Shown in pieces: positions 30,045 to 40,803 of a stretch of 64,000 nucleotides of DNA. The DNA comes from Argyresthia goedartella. Its lineage: Eukaryota > Arthropoda > Insecta > Lepidoptera > Argyresthiidae. Made by a program: the position numbers and the translations under genes. Positions within the stretch are counted from its first letter, which is position 1. Each line of letters starts with the position of its first letter. The stretch is from the NCBI GenBank assembly GCA_949825045.1, contig OX463815.1:32045356-32109355 (forward strand). Direction: 5' to 3'. The notes under the pieces were generated by a model, which saw only the letters and a list, made by a program, of their open reading frames with translations, did not search any database and was not told where the DNA came from.

Positions 30045-32262
30045 TGTAATGGTACACGAGAGTCGGTACATTAGATACTTCATTCTGCGTGATAGAGGGC
30101 TAGCCCAACGCCGCGCTGTTTTGAATACGAGAATCGGTTCAGATAACGTTTGGGGGTTTTGCGTTGCTTACTGGCAAAGTTCGCAAAAAAAAAAAGACGC
30201 GTGGGTTCATTCGTGGAATTTCAGTTCAGGTCAAGTTTTTTTGTCGCATTCCTGCGAGATGTGTAGAGATGAGAGCCGATTTGGCTGCGCGTTGAATAAA
30301 ATTATGAATAACTAAATAATGAAAGGTTATTACGGAACGGAGAAAGCTATTATGTTGATTGCAAATATACAATTGCGATTGAGGTATGATATGGAGAGTC
30401 TGACACCTCTATTCTGAATATCATACTAGTGGTCTTTTGCTACGCGCAGCTAGCGGTCGGGTAATGCTTAATTAATCGCAACAAGCTTTTATTGGTCAGC
30501 GATCAACAGATTCTGTGTATCGGCAGTACCAAATGATTTGAGTGATCACCTACGGTTGATCATAGTGAATATGCGTACACACAATTTGTAGAACGGCGGA
30601 TCTGCATGGCATGGTTGAAATTGGACCCTGTGTTAGTGATAAGAAGCTTCGCTTGGGCAGAGCGTATTCGCAAAGGACGCCATTTTTTCAGACATGGGAG
30701 GTATATAAATACCAGAGCGTGGGAGGGGAATTCATTCAGTCTCAGCGTCTAGCTACTGTGACAGTCGTCTTCACGAGTTCTAAACAGTTTTTGTCTGCCG
30801 TGTTACGCGTCAGAACTATACGAATTTGTGATTGCGAAGTTTCAGTGGGTTTTCGTGAGTGTCTGAAGCGCCGAGATATACCTCGGTTCCTAACCTTTAT
30901 ATCAACCTACCCCAAATTCCAAAACTATCCTTGGGTCGTTAGGAAAGAACTTTTAAGTCAATTTATCTGAGTCTGAGTCTGGGCTTGGAGCGACCCTAAA
31001 TTCCTTTTTCCTTCACCATAGGGTTCCTGGATTGGCTCTTAGGATATTCGCGGGCTAATCCTCTCCTCATTCCTTTCGAATAGTGAGTTTTGTAATTCCC
31101 ACACACACAGTCGTTAAACATTCAAGCACATTCAAATCAAACTCAACCATTTTCGAGTGGTGTCGATAATGGACGTGGTATAACACTAGGTTTTAGACTA
31201 GGCTAGACAGGAGTTTAGTTGCGGCTAAACCTAGGTTGGCAGGGCATAGGGAGACTGTTTGATCGATGAGGTTCCGCGGATGGAAATAACAAATTCAGAA
31301 CAAAGTTAAACCGGTGTCAACACAGATAATATATCCTGTTGATATTTTGACATTTGAGTGTTGTCGGGGACGCGCGAAGAGATCAAATTACAGTCTAAAG
31401 TTCATTGTTTAGGTCCGGGTAGGTGTTTTGCATTGCCTTGGGTCAGATTGGATTCAAGTTGCATTTTTAAATTAAATGTAAATTTCGCTGGATGTCTAAT
31501 GTGTAAGTTGAGTCGGTATATATGATTTGGCTCAGCCCAGGACGTGCTGCGGCTAGTGGAATTCATAGTTCGGTATTTATCGAACTATGCACTTCGCTAT
31601 GGTGTGGGTTAGATATCCTAAAACAATAATGCTTGCGTTTCGATAACATCCAGCTCAAATTGCGCAGAGTTGAAGGTTTCAAAACGTTACGGACCTTTTG
31701 AGGTAACCGCTAGTTCAGAACCCATTTCGGAACTCAAATCGCAATTGTGTAAACCGGTCTTTTCGGATCGTTATTGCCGTGAATCAAATATATAATTGGA
31801 ACCACCACAAGCCGCTACTAGCGAGCACATGAAATATCATTGAGTACTCACGTCGTAAAACTACGACGGATATCTATAATATAACTGTGATCGATCACTA
31901 AAACTAAAACTAAAACTAAAACAAAAGATGTTCCAATGCGCTCATATATACAAAAACCAGATGGTGCCATCACATAAAATATAACAACGATCGTTTTGGC
32001 GCAATACACCGCTGACTGATGCGAATTACCGGCTCGCGGACATATATGCTTTCTCTGTCTAACTAGAAACTGTGATTTCTGAACCAAACTTCGTTCGACT
32101 ATTGTACGCCTAACGGATTTCTCGACGAACGAGAAATTCAGACTTATCATTCTTACTTACAAAACTTACAGCCGAATCGGGTCCTCTCATTTTGGGATAG
32201 ATAGAATAGACGATCATAGCTACTGATAGCGGCGGCTACGACCTTAGCCTGGTGCCGCTACA
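30045..32262 (+). repeat. 3' LTR of the Ty3/gypsy element
   Basis: 2218 bp, begins TGTAATGG and ends CTACA, followed by target duplication GTAT (32263-32266). It is collinear with the 5' LTR at an offset of 7351, but the last 35 bp or so differ by several substitutions and a 3-bp length difference. Confidence 0.93.
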
Positions 32263-32266
32263 GTAT

Positions 32267-32600
32267 CTACAAGCAGATCTACATTAAGATCGCCACAAAT
32301 AATTAACTTTTTTCTGTTATTACAAAGTTTAATGAGGGCTTCCTCCATAATTTTCTCAAATATTTCGAAATTGCCATGGCCTTTTTCATCCCTCGGTGGC
32401 CTGTAGACACAAACAATAATATGGCTATCTAACTCAACACAGGATACCTCTATTTGTCTTTCAACAGTAAGTGCAAGAATATCTTTCCGTTGTTTCACCT
32501 TAATATTATTTTTCACTAAGATTAAAGAACCACCTCTATCAGCAGTCTTTCTATTGTAACAACTGACAATTTTGTAATTATTTATGTTAAAAGACATCAT
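32267..32600 (-). pseudogene. LINE ORF2 endonuclease, 5' part (continues at 22706)
   Basis: Apurinic-type endonuclease: IVSCYNRKTADRGGSLILVK, CVYRPPRDEKGHGNFEIFEK and LIICGDLNVDLL, with catalytic G-D-L-N. The frame runs into the GTAT target duplication and resumes on the far side of the LTR element. The N-terminal catalytic residues of the domain are missing (5' truncation near 32605). Confidence 0.88.
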
Positions 32601-32605
32601 ATCAT

Positions 32606-33259
32606 CATTTATTTTACGTAGTTTATAGTACCATCACCAAAGCTGACTAACATGTATAATTAAGTGTATAAAAACTATTTAAGGTTATTGGCAAGTTTAG
32701 TTGTTTTCCGATTTTTTCCTCAGATTCATTGTTTTTTGGAGGCGCGTCAAAATTGAGATGAGAAACTTGATGCACAATCACATTAAACTTGCAAGCGCGC
32801 TGATAATTAACTTCACACTCCAAGAATACAGATGATCAACAATTTCGTGATGAAAATGTTTGCAAGTATGTCCGCAGATAACGGAAGCACTCATATAGTC
32901 ATATTGATAAATAATATTCAATATATTAGTATAATTTAATGCCTTTAAAGCTTTTACTATCTACTTTTGACCCCGAAAACGGTATAAATGAGTCATTTAT
33001 TTATTTCATTTATTCATCGCTTACATGTGGTATACATATGTACAAGTACAAGATGTCAAGATTAAATTTAGTCCCAGAACATGCGCCCTGCAAGGGCATT
33101 GCAATATTATTCTTTTTTACTTAGGTCTAAGGTATCAAGGCATGGCTATTATATTCTATTATATATATATATCAGTTATAGGTAAACATTTTCTAATTTT
33201 CTGAGATTTCACTTAATAAAATTATATAATACGAATAAATATAGGTAAGTAATCAATGA
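32606..33259. other. IST1 intron, no feature recognised
   Basis: AT-rich with a TA-rich microsatellite near 33162. No coding similarity. Confidence 0.5.
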
Positions 33260-33261
33260 TT

Positions 33262-33519
33262 GTAAAATTTTATTTTATTTTATTTCAAATTAAATTATTA
33301 AGGGCATAGGTCATAATCATAATCATAAAACTCCTGAAGGCTGTAAAAGGCATTTTCTATCAAGAATTTCTTTAAAATATTCTGAAACCTTTTAAATTTT
33401 TCTGTTTCTTTTATAGTAGGTGGTAGGTGATTATATATTTTGACACACATATTATAAGGGCCTGTGTCTACTAATACTAGGTTAGAATCAGTTGCAGCTA
33501 ATCTTGGGCGGGGTCTGAG
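33262..33519 (-). pseudogene. LINE ORF2 C-terminal fragment
   Basis: Minus-strand translation gives PRPRLAATDSNLVLVDTGPY, CVKIYNHLPPTIKETEKFKR, FQNILKKFLIENAFYSL and QEF, then stop TAA (33298-33300). H-L-P-x-x-I-K near the end and F-Y-S-L-x-E-F are typical of the end of CR1/Jockey-type reverse transcriptases. An AAATAAAATAAAATAAAA-type tail follows on the minus strand. The fragment has no ATG and is only about 74 codons. Confidence 0.82.
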
Positions 33520-34082
33520 AGTTATAAGGCATCAACTATCAAGGCATATCTGACACCGTTATAGATATTATTTATTACTCAAGGTTTTAATTAACCCCAT
33601 TATAAAGCTGCAATAAAGTTTTAAGCGGATATTGATGATCTTATAAACCTGTTATAGAAGTCTCTAAGAGGTTTATAAGATCTTCAATTTCCGCTTAAAA
33701 CTTTAGACAAAACCACTATACAATATTTGTACAGCCTTTACCTGCAAAATTTGCGCCAAAATCGAATATATAAAGGTGTTATAGCGCTCTATAACTGTCT
33801 TGTAAGACATACGCTAATTTTTTAATATCTGAGCTGAACCGAAATACAGGTCCACTACAGCTTAACGCTAAAATGTGGTTAGGTTAGTAATAAAGATTTC
33901 ATTAATTAATGCAGACTCCATGCATTCCACATGCACACATAGTTATATGATATACATTTATGCATTTTAAAAGTTGATGAAAATATGTTCATGAGCACAC
34001 CTCAACATGAGCAAATAATCACTACAAGCACAATCAAGCAAAATAATGAATGAAAAGCAATGTCATGAATGAAAAGGCCTAC
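33520..34082. other. IST1 intron, ordinary
   Basis: Includes an inverted pair TTTAAGCGGA(A/T)ATTGA...GATCTTATAA / TTATAAGATCTTCAATTTCC (about 33618-33705), a small foldback. No coding region. Confidence 0.45.
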
Positions 34083-34133
34083 CATATTGTAGTTAATGCT
34101 GTCATACGCGGGCGGCAGGTTACTCATCTCTTC
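34083..34133 (-). CDS. IST1: IST1 exon 6
   Basis: 17 codons (EEMSNLPPAYDSINYNM), phase 0 at both ends. Acceptor ATTTCAG, donor GTAGGC. P-P-A-Y-D-S matches the conserved P-P-S-Y-E-S-type motif of IST1 linkers. Confidence 0.9.
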
Positions 34134-34263
34134 CTGAAATTAAATTGTAAAAGGCGTTTTCATACTAAATGTTGCAAACTAAAAGTTAAATAATACGTGT
34201 AACAAAAGTGGCAAACGAATCAAGCAATTACAAGCAGACTTAAGTAAAATCAATTAGAATCAC

Positions 34264-34419
34264 CTGCAAAAAACTGTTGTTCAAATCTTTGGAGTCTACT
34301 CCGGGAGGCGTCTTGTAGTTCATTGGTTGAGTGGGGCCCCCGTATTGAGGCCCCGCTGGGGGCCCGTAAGGCCCTGGAGGCGTTGCGATGAAACCCCCCG
34401 CTGATCCGCCGGATGGTAT
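34264..34419 (-). CDS. IST1: IST1 exon 5, Pro/Gly linker
   Basis: 52 codons, phase 0-0: IPSGGSAGGFIATPPGPYGP, then a proline-rich stretch ending KDLNNSFLQ. Acceptor TTTCAG, donor GTGATT. Confidence 0.9.
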
Positions 34420-35017
34420 CTGAAATTGGAACAGTTTAGGGTACTGGTAAGTTTAAATGGATAAGAGAGCATTTTTTTTTTAAACTCAGTGTTAGGGGGG
34501 CAGAAGGTGTATGGGTAGAGTAATGCCATAGTGACTAATTATTTATACAGCTGTTGTAAATCCAGGATTTTCATCCAGAACGTAATTAATCGCACAGCGG
34601 GGGACTTGACTATGAAAATATCATACGCAAAAAAATCTCACGTATACGAGTGACGTCATCTAAACAACGGTCTGAGTAACAAGACTTGTATACTCGTACT
34701 ATACAAGGTCTTTTAATTGTTTACCTGGTATTATGTATACGATAGTGTAGCATAGGGATGGACTTCCGGGTTTCGAATGACACGTCAAGCCGTAGGTCTC
34801 GGCTACTATCGCTACTAGGTGATGGTAGTCGTAAAGCTGTGTCAGAGGCCCTAATAAAGTCAACTTGAAAACTTTTAACATTTGAGTTGGCCACTATCCC
34901 GACATCTCCACCAACCCGCAATAAGCAAGCGTGGTGCAAGGCCGGGTCAGTCTTACTCACATTCTATTGAGGCACGCCGCTCGGCGGGTGCTACATTATA
35001 TTTAGGGTTAGACTCAC

Positions 35018-35139
35018 GCTAGGATAGCTGAAGGGCTGAGCTGGCGGCGGCGGCGGCGGCATGCCCGGCAGCTGTGGGAACCCGATGAAGCCGGGCGGCT
35101 GCGGCGGCCCGCCGATGTCGATGAGTAGCGCGTCGCGGC
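35018..35139 (-). CDS. IST1: IST1 exon 4
   Basis: Acceptor CGTCTCAG, donor GTGAGT. G+GC completes Gly, then RDALLIDIGGPPQPPGFIGF and a run of six prolines ending QPFSYPS. L-L-I-D-I-G matches the conserved L-I-D-V-G segment after the Ist1 domain. Confidence 0.92.
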
Positions 35140-35555
35140 CTGAGACGATACAATCATTATTGTGACAAAACTGAAACAGTATACCTACGTGTTTGAAGAA
35201 ACTCAAACACTTTATACAAACTTTCCTCGACAAATTCTCACTTATTTAAGCGTCATTTGCACGATCAGTTCGTCCGTAAGCCACTCAACGTAAAAGGATC
35301 AGTCTCAGAAACGGCCCCCAGACCGGCAATCCGGGAGCAAGGCAATTTAGAGAGAGATAGCTTGCTAGAAGTTTCGGAGGTAAGAGGGAGAGCGTGACGG
35401 ACCGGCCGCAGCCGATGTAACGGCGACAGACAACCTGTGGCAATAGTGTAAACAGCAAGCCCATTGATGATCTGATCGTGTGAATGACGCTTTACCACCT
35501 GGTAAATTTAAAAGTCGGCTTGACCATTGTTGAGACTTTTCATTATATAGCATGT

Positions 35556-35690
35556 CAAATTGCGGGCACGGGGGACGAAAGATGCGGGGGCGGGAAAGAA
35601 GAGCGCGGGCCGTTCCTACTACGCGCCCCCCGCCCGCGCTCTTCTTTCCCGCCCTCGCAGCCCCCGCATCTTTCGTCCCCCGTCGCCCGC
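35556..35690. repeat. Very GC-rich long hairpin in an IST1 intron
   Basis: Left arm TGCGGGCACGGGGGACGAAA continuing GATGCGGG and CGGGAAAGAAGAGCGCGGGC. The right arm is the reverse complement with about 10 extra bases. Total arm about 55 bp, loop about 15 nt. It lies between exons 4 and 3. Confidence 0.9.
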
Positions 35691-35829
35691 AGACCATGGG
35701 AGTGCTACGTTCGAATTTGACAAGGTATAGCTGTGTGTAGTGTGTATGTTTTTGACTTTAATTTGAATTATGCCGTGAGTTTCACCCAAGGGCAGTGCCT
35801 TATTTGGAAGTCGTTAGTTACTGCCTTAC

Positions 35830-36049
35830 CTTCCTCCTCTCTCATAACTTGTTCATCAGGCGTATATTCAACATTATAATTTTTCGCAATCTCAATCAAG
35901 TACTTCTCCACCAATATCTTTGGTGGACTTTGCACCAGCATCTTGTGTTTGAGTTTGTCACTGATTGTGTTGACGTTTTCCCCTCTGCACGCGTCTGCGT
36001 ATATCTTGCCATACTTCGCTGTTAGCAGGTCTGATATCACTTTCAACTC
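35830..36049 (-). CDS. IST1: IST1 exon 3, end of Ist1 domain
   Basis: 73 codons plus one base. ELKVISDLLTAKYGKIYADA...ISDKLKHKMLVQSPP, then KILVEKYLIEIAKNYNVEY, then TPDEQVMREEE. Y-L-I-E-I-A-K-N-Y-N-V is a family signature. Acceptor TTTTCAG, donor GTAAGG. Confidence 0.96.
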
Positions 36050-36369
36050 CTGAAAATGGAAGAGAAATGTATTTTTAGGTGTGCATTTATACACCAAGTC
36101 GTACAAGAACTACTGAAGCATCTATCTCCGACGTGCATCACATCACAGCTCGCGTTATAAAGAAGAGTTTCCATCGCCAGAGAAAGCACCGTACATCTAA
36201 AAATAGTACATTGGTAACAACCTAGATGTCGCTCATAGTATTTTTCATCACTAAATTATAATTTCAACCTCAGCACAATCTCAAAGCTTTTATTGCCGAA
36301 CGAAACAACGTATTTGTAATATTTGCCGATTATATCAGCGAGGTGGATTTATCAAGACATTTTTTTTTA

Positions 36370-36500
36370 TTTATTTAATGTGCGCGAGTCCGACTCGCAC
36401 TTGACCGTTTATTTTTACTTGTTTGCTTTTGCGCCTGTGATAAAATTGATACAAATTTTATAAGAGATTTTTTGTCGAAAGGTTTAAAAAAACCGGTCAA
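36370..36500. repeat. Lepidopteran 'CACTTGACCGG' repeat fragment
   Basis: GTGCGCGAGTCCGACTCGCA-CTTGACCG at 36381, and AAACCGGTCAAGTGC in opposite sense near 36488. The same motif is near 61135-61180 and 62305-62702. Confidence 0.6.
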
Positions 36501-36835
36501 GTGCTTTAGTTAAGTTATAAGACCATTTTTCTCGGGAACTCGTGAGTATCTAGATGAAATTGATATCAATTACTTATGTATGCAATACCATAGAACTGTA
36601 AAAAAAGACAAATTTCTAAGTTAGCGCTATCCAAAGTTATGTCACAATATTGCCGCATATTTCGAAACTCCCTTTAGCTCCGTCTGTAGCAGGGCAGAAC
36701 CCAATCGATATGCCGATAAAAAGCCAAACTGTCATGGCGGCGAAAGTACAAAAAAGCATCGCGATTTTCAACCTTATGCCATGGCAATGGAGTTTAACCC
36801 TTTGAAAAATCCATTGTACTGAGGGTGTCACTACG

Positions 36836-37105
36836 CGAGCGAGAGCTTTATCTTTGATTGTAATGTATCTCGACCATTAAAGTGTGATACACCATAGAGA
36901 AGGTAGATTCCTCTATTTCCGGTCAGTATTACCAGCAACAAAAAATAGTTTTGGGTTTGCAAAGGATCAAAATTACCAGACGGCTGTTTCCGCCATGCGT
37001 GGCCGTAAGCGGGGTGGGTATGCTTGTGCGAATCAGCAGAGTTTTATATAATCTGTCATCGTTCGTATGGAGGCAGTGCTTACGCTAGCGGGAAGGCTAG
37101 AGAAT
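36836..37105 (+). repeat. Dispersed repeat family C, copy 2
   Basis: Collinear with 10508-10775: AAGTGTGATACACCA, GTAGATTCCTCTAT, CCAGCAACAAAAAATAGT, AGAGTTTTATATAATCTGTC, CAGTGCTTACGC, GCGGGA-GGCTA. Confidence 0.75.
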
Positions 37106-37384
37106 CAAAATTATCCTAAAGGGTACTTTCCATGGACCTAGAATCATGATATAATGGCAATAAGCAAGATAAAGAAAATAATGCGAAAGCAGAAAGATAG
37201 AACCGATCTGGCATATCGACCCGCCGCCATTTTTATCGTGGTGCAGGATGAAATTTATATGTTTGGGTAGAAGACACATGAACAAAAATTGACAAATAAC
37301 ATGGAACCCCTAAGTGTCACGTTACCAAGACATTTGGAGGTAAAGATCGACATATGAGAACAACGACTAGCAAATATTTCTCAC

Positions 37385-37547
37385 CGAAACATCAGTATGC
37401 ATTCGCGGTGCCACCCAGATGAGCGTTGAGATGGCCTCTGACAGTCCCTCGTCCAGCTCCTTCATCTGCGTCACCAGGCCAAACCGGGCGAGCACCAGGT
37501 CACAGTACATCTCCACTATCTCCATCGCTTCCACCATGTAGTCCTCT
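37385..37547 (-). CDS. IST1: IST1 exon 2, Ist1 domain
   Basis: One base completes Arg, then EDYMVEAMEIVEMYCDLVLA, RFGLVTQMKELDEGLSEAIS and TLIWVAPRMHTDVS, phase 0. Strong match to helices 2-4 of the ESCRT-III-like Ist1 fold. Acceptor CTTACTGCAG, donor GTGAGA. Confidence 0.96.
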
Positions 37548-37982
37548 CTGCAGTAAGAAACTTTCTTAGATGGGGAGGCACTGAAGGCAGATATGTTACT
37601 TCACGCATCCAAGAACAGCTACTTTCATAAATAAGTTTCAGATAGTTTCTCTAGTTAGAGCTAAGCTTGCCTATGTACATACATTATTTATCTAAGTTTT
37701 GGGTAGGTATGTGTTAGTTAAGTACATTAAATAAATTACGAAATAAAAAACTGTTTGGAGAACTTTTATGATCCTACATAAAGGAACAAAGATGTATCAA
37801 GGAATCAGCAATCTTGGACTTTATTGTGCAAGATTGTTTAGCCTGCTCCAGTAATTTATACATCATCCATTAAGGATGGGGAAAATCCAAGGCCAAAAAC
37901 ACTGGACGCTTTGATTCCTTGTATATGACGCACAATAACTGAGTTATCTAGGATCTCGAGGTTTTGAAGGACTGGGACTGAC

Positions 37983-38164
37983 CTGATGATGTGTTCAACG
38001 CGAATCTTGGCTCGTTCACTTTTCCCAGCGGCTATGTATTCGGCTATTTCTCTGCGTGCTTTCAGTGCGAGCTCGGTTTTCTTCTTTTCTAGCAGTTTCA
38101 GACGGTTCACGGCCAGCCTGAGGTGCGTTTTTAGCTTGGTGTAGTTGGGATTTGTGGAAAACAT
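37983..38164 (-). CDS. IST1: IST1 exon 1, start of protein
   Basis: ATG at 38162-38164. MFSTNPNYTKLKTHLRLAVN, RLKLLEKKKTELALKARREI, AEYIAAGKSERAKIRVEHII plus AG. The donor GTCAGT is non-ideal but usable. R-L-K-L-L-E-K-K-K and E-R-A-x-I-R-V-E-H-I-I are near-invariant in IST1. This ATG is the first in frame and aligns with the known N-terminus. Confidence 0.96.
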
Positions 38165-38383
38165 TTTACTTTGTATTTACTGTTGCAGTTGAGCAATTTG
38201 ATGATGACTAATAAATAGAAAACGGAAGCGCGCAGAAGTTTTGTTTGTGATTTGCGGTCATTTGCGTCACAGAGTACATTATTATAACTGAGATTTGCGT
38301 GAGTCACTCTGTCACTTTTGATCTGTCAAAAAACGCGTTTGCGTTTTGTTAAATTCGTTTAGTTCAAATTCATTCATCAATCT
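38165..38383 (-). promoter_or_regulatory. IST1 5' flank
   Basis: Immediate upstream region, non-coding. Its part 38205-38345 reappears, diverged, at 48838-48935, beyond the composite insertion. I identify no clear TATA box. Confidence 0.4.
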
Positions 38384-38588
38384 TGACACGTTCACTTTTC
38401 CTAGATAAGTATTCGGCTATTTCTCTAAGTGCTTTCAGTGCGAATTAGATTTTCTGCTTTTCCAGCATTTTCAGACGGTTCACGGCCAGCCTGTGGTGAG
38501 ACTTTAGCTTGGTGTTGTTGGGGTTTGTGGAAAACATTTTGCTTTGTTTTACTGTGCATACAGCTGAGCAATTTGTTGATAAATGATG
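38384..38588 (-). pseudogene. Decayed partial duplicate of IST1 exon 1 and 5' UTR
   Basis: It matches the IST1 exon-1 region 37990-38215 at high identity (TTTCAGACGGTTCACGGCCA shared, TTTGTGGAAAACATTTTGCT) but with an in-frame stop and indels. The inner part of the exon copy ends near 38384, so there is no splice donor. It is a local tandem duplication, later split by the insertion at 38597. Confidence 0.9.
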
Positions 38589-38617
38589 ACTACATAGTTA
38601 ACTTTGGGAACGCAAAA

Positions 38618-38914
38618 GATGTTTTTTTAAAAAGCTAATTTTATTATTAAACACACGGTTAATCCACTATTAGAGAGTTGTATCTAATTAGGTAAGACGT
38701 GAGGACCTCAAAGAAGCTCCATTCGAGAGTGCCTCAATATCGTGCTAAAAATGTGTGGCTAACTTAGACTAAACATTTGATTGCATCAGCCAGTACTGGG
38801 AAGCAGGGCTGGTTTCTTATGAGTAGACTAAACATCCTATTGCCACATGATTGCATCAGCCAGTACTGGGAAGCAGGGCTGGTTTCTGATGAGTCGGCAA
38901 TGTCTGGAACTATA
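38618..38914. repeat. Left direct repeat of the composite insertion
   Basis: It starts GATGTTTTTTTAAAAAGCTA and ends GTCTGGAACTATA. About 90% like 48612-48837, but with an internal duplication of about 70 bp (TAGACTAAACAT...CAGGGCTGGTTTCT occurs twice). The ends are not TG...CA in either orientation, so LTR status is doubtful. Confidence 0.85.
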
Positions 38915-38937
38915 GTGAACCTCCCTCCTTAGCTTCG

Positions 38938-39030
38938 AAGTTTTTTTTTTTTTTTTTTTTATGTAGCCTCCACGGTGTCCCACTGCTGGGCAAAGGCCTC
39001 ACCATTTCGAGTCCACACATCCCTATCAGT
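38938..39030 (-). mobile_element. LINE or SINE 3' tail fragment
   Basis: On the minus strand: GAGGCCTTTGCCCAGCAGTG, GGACACCGTGGAGGCTACAT, then about 21 A. The CCTTTGCCCAGCAGTGGGAC motif plus poly(A) is the common 3' end of lepidopteran LINEs. Confidence 0.75.
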
Positions 39031-39224
39031 GTTATCGAAGTTATCCGGCTAAAATTTTAATTTTTCCAGAAAACTTCGATATAGACATCAAAATATAGGA
39101 AATACAGAAAACTTCGAATTACACACTAAAATATAGGAAATGTATGAGTCACATGCTCAACCTGACGTAGTCACTTTAAACTAGCAAGATAACACTGGAT
39201 GTGACTATAACATCCTAAGATTAT

Positions 39225-40700
39225 TCATTGTGCTAACAATAAGGGTGGTACAGCGGCCCCCCTTTCGACGTCCTTGCCTACAGGCTTACGAAGCTTTAGC
39301 ACAGATTTATACTTATAGAGTAATATGCATATAACTATAACTAACACAATAATATAGAGAAGGATAGTCGCAGCACTAACACTTTTCACTTTGATCACAC
39401 CTGGATCGCCGTTTATGCTGGTCCTTAACATGTTGTTAAGGTGTCTTACATCTTCCAGTTGGATTCCTTGTAGGTCGACGGGTTCCAGTTGTTCATCAGG
39501 AGAGAATTCTAGGTGCTTAATGTCTGGTAAGTTGATCATCGGTAGGGTTTAAAGTCTTCCTTGAGTGAGTGAAATAGTCTTTCATGAATCTGGGTATTGT
39601 TGATGAAAATGTCACATTCAGGGTTTATAGTTATGACGTACGTACCATATATTTGCGTGCGCGTAACGTCACCTTTACAGGTTTGGGCCAGGATCATAGG
39701 CTCCCTAGTGAACAGGATCCACGAAGAGGCTGTAATTCGTTGTAATATAACCTTTTCTGGTCTTATAACGCGTACAAGACGGCCCGTAATGTTAGAATGG
39801 TATTGCATCAGTTTTTCCACGCATGTTGTTTCCTGGATATGCATTAAAACTTCCTTATCTGTGCAGAGGAACTCGTCGGCGGTTATTTCTCTACATGGCT
39901 GAGTTACTGAGGGGGTTACTTATAGTCATGAGTCCAAAGGGAAGGATGTTCAGAGATTAAAATGTTGGTTTGGTTGCGGGAGTTGAACACTGGGAGAGAA
40001 TACAGTTTAAAATAGTTGTAGGTAGGTGATATTTTCGGTAAGTGGAATCTCGATTACATAATTAATTTTATCTTCTTTCAAATAGGCTTTTACAGACAGA
40101 GTTTCTTCTAAGTTCATAAGATTCAATTCGTTTGCAGTGTACATCAGGTGTACGTAAGTACTAATAGATTGTAATATTTCTAGTAATTCTGATGGATTAA
40201 TTACAGATTTGTGTAATACAGATAGGTACTTTGCTCAGGGCCATTGCCGTCTCTACTTCACTCAGTTTTACATAAATTGTTCTGAAATTATTTATAAATA
40301 GGTTACACATTCCAAGCATCAGGGTATCGTGGGCGGCGTTACTTCCTCTTAATGTTAAGTTTTTAATGGTGGTCTCTATCTGATTCAAACGGTTACTCAG
40401 TAACTTAGTGTCGTCGTTTATTGTTTTTGTAGAGTTTAAAAGTGGTCCAACATTTCTGATATTAAGGTGACACGTTGTAACGTCGCTTGTTCCCGATTTT
40501 GAATATTATTTATAATATGATCGTAACGTTCCGCATCTTCCTGATCTAGGTTACCGGTAATTACTTTAATGAGAGAGCCCAGGGGGTTAAGAATACCGCG
40601 CTTACTTCTCTTTGAGGGGACCAACTGCTGGTACTTCTCCAAGGCTTCGTCACGGAGGTATTCAGCTTGGGCTTTTAAGCCTATTGTTTCATAAAGTGGG
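39225..40700 (-). pseudogene. env-like gene of an errantivirus-like element (broken)
   Basis: Remains of an insect errantivirus-type envelope glycoprotein, in several frames. 40436-40642 has a basic furin-type site (R-S-K-R) followed by a fusion-peptide-like Gly/Leu-rich segment. 40197-40388 and 39536-39844 are ectodomain remains with cysteines. 39225-39539 holds the C-terminal membrane anchor (about 22 hydrophobic residues, then K-Y-K) and a short cytoplasmic tail. At least three frame breaks, and the surface subunit is largely missing. A dead relic. Confidence 0.75.
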
Positions 40701-40803
40701 TATTTATTTCGTTTTGGTAATTTATCGAATTGGGCGTATTTTTGTATGTTATATTTAAGATCGGTATAGAAATACCTTTTAGTGATACTGTTTTAACTAA
40801 TAA

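Larger units (their letters stand above)
20205..32605 (-). mobile_element. LINE-1 of this window (CR1/Jockey-type), split by an LTR retrotransposon
   Basis: A 5'-truncated non-LTR retrotransposon in the IST1 intron, same strand as IST1. Its two parts (about 20205-22693 and 32263-32605) rejoin exactly once the LTR element and one GTAT target duplication are removed: the endonuclease frame continues L-V-D-T-T-L-K-R-R across the junction. The 5' truncation is near 32605, inside the endonuclease domain. The 3' end is AT-rich, without a long poly(A). Confidence 0.9.
17800..38164 (-). other. IST1: IST1 gene, complete (gene span)
   Basis: IST1 is an ESCRT-III-related protein that binds CHMP1 and VPS4. 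It acts in cytokinetic abscission, endosomal tubule fission and multivesicular body sorting. Seven exons on the minus strand (37983-38164, 37385-37547, 35830-36049, 35018-35139, 34264-34419, 34083-34133, 17800-18009) have GT-AG borders and fully consistent phases. They total 1104 bases, 367 residues plus stop, close to the 364-residue human protein. Residues 1 to about 188 are the helical Ist1 domain. Then comes a Pro/Gly-rich linker with a PPAYDS motif, and a C-terminal MIM1 helix (DDLNRRFEELKKKK) that docks on VPS4. The intron before the last exon is about 16 kb and full of retrotransposons. Confidence 0.95.
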
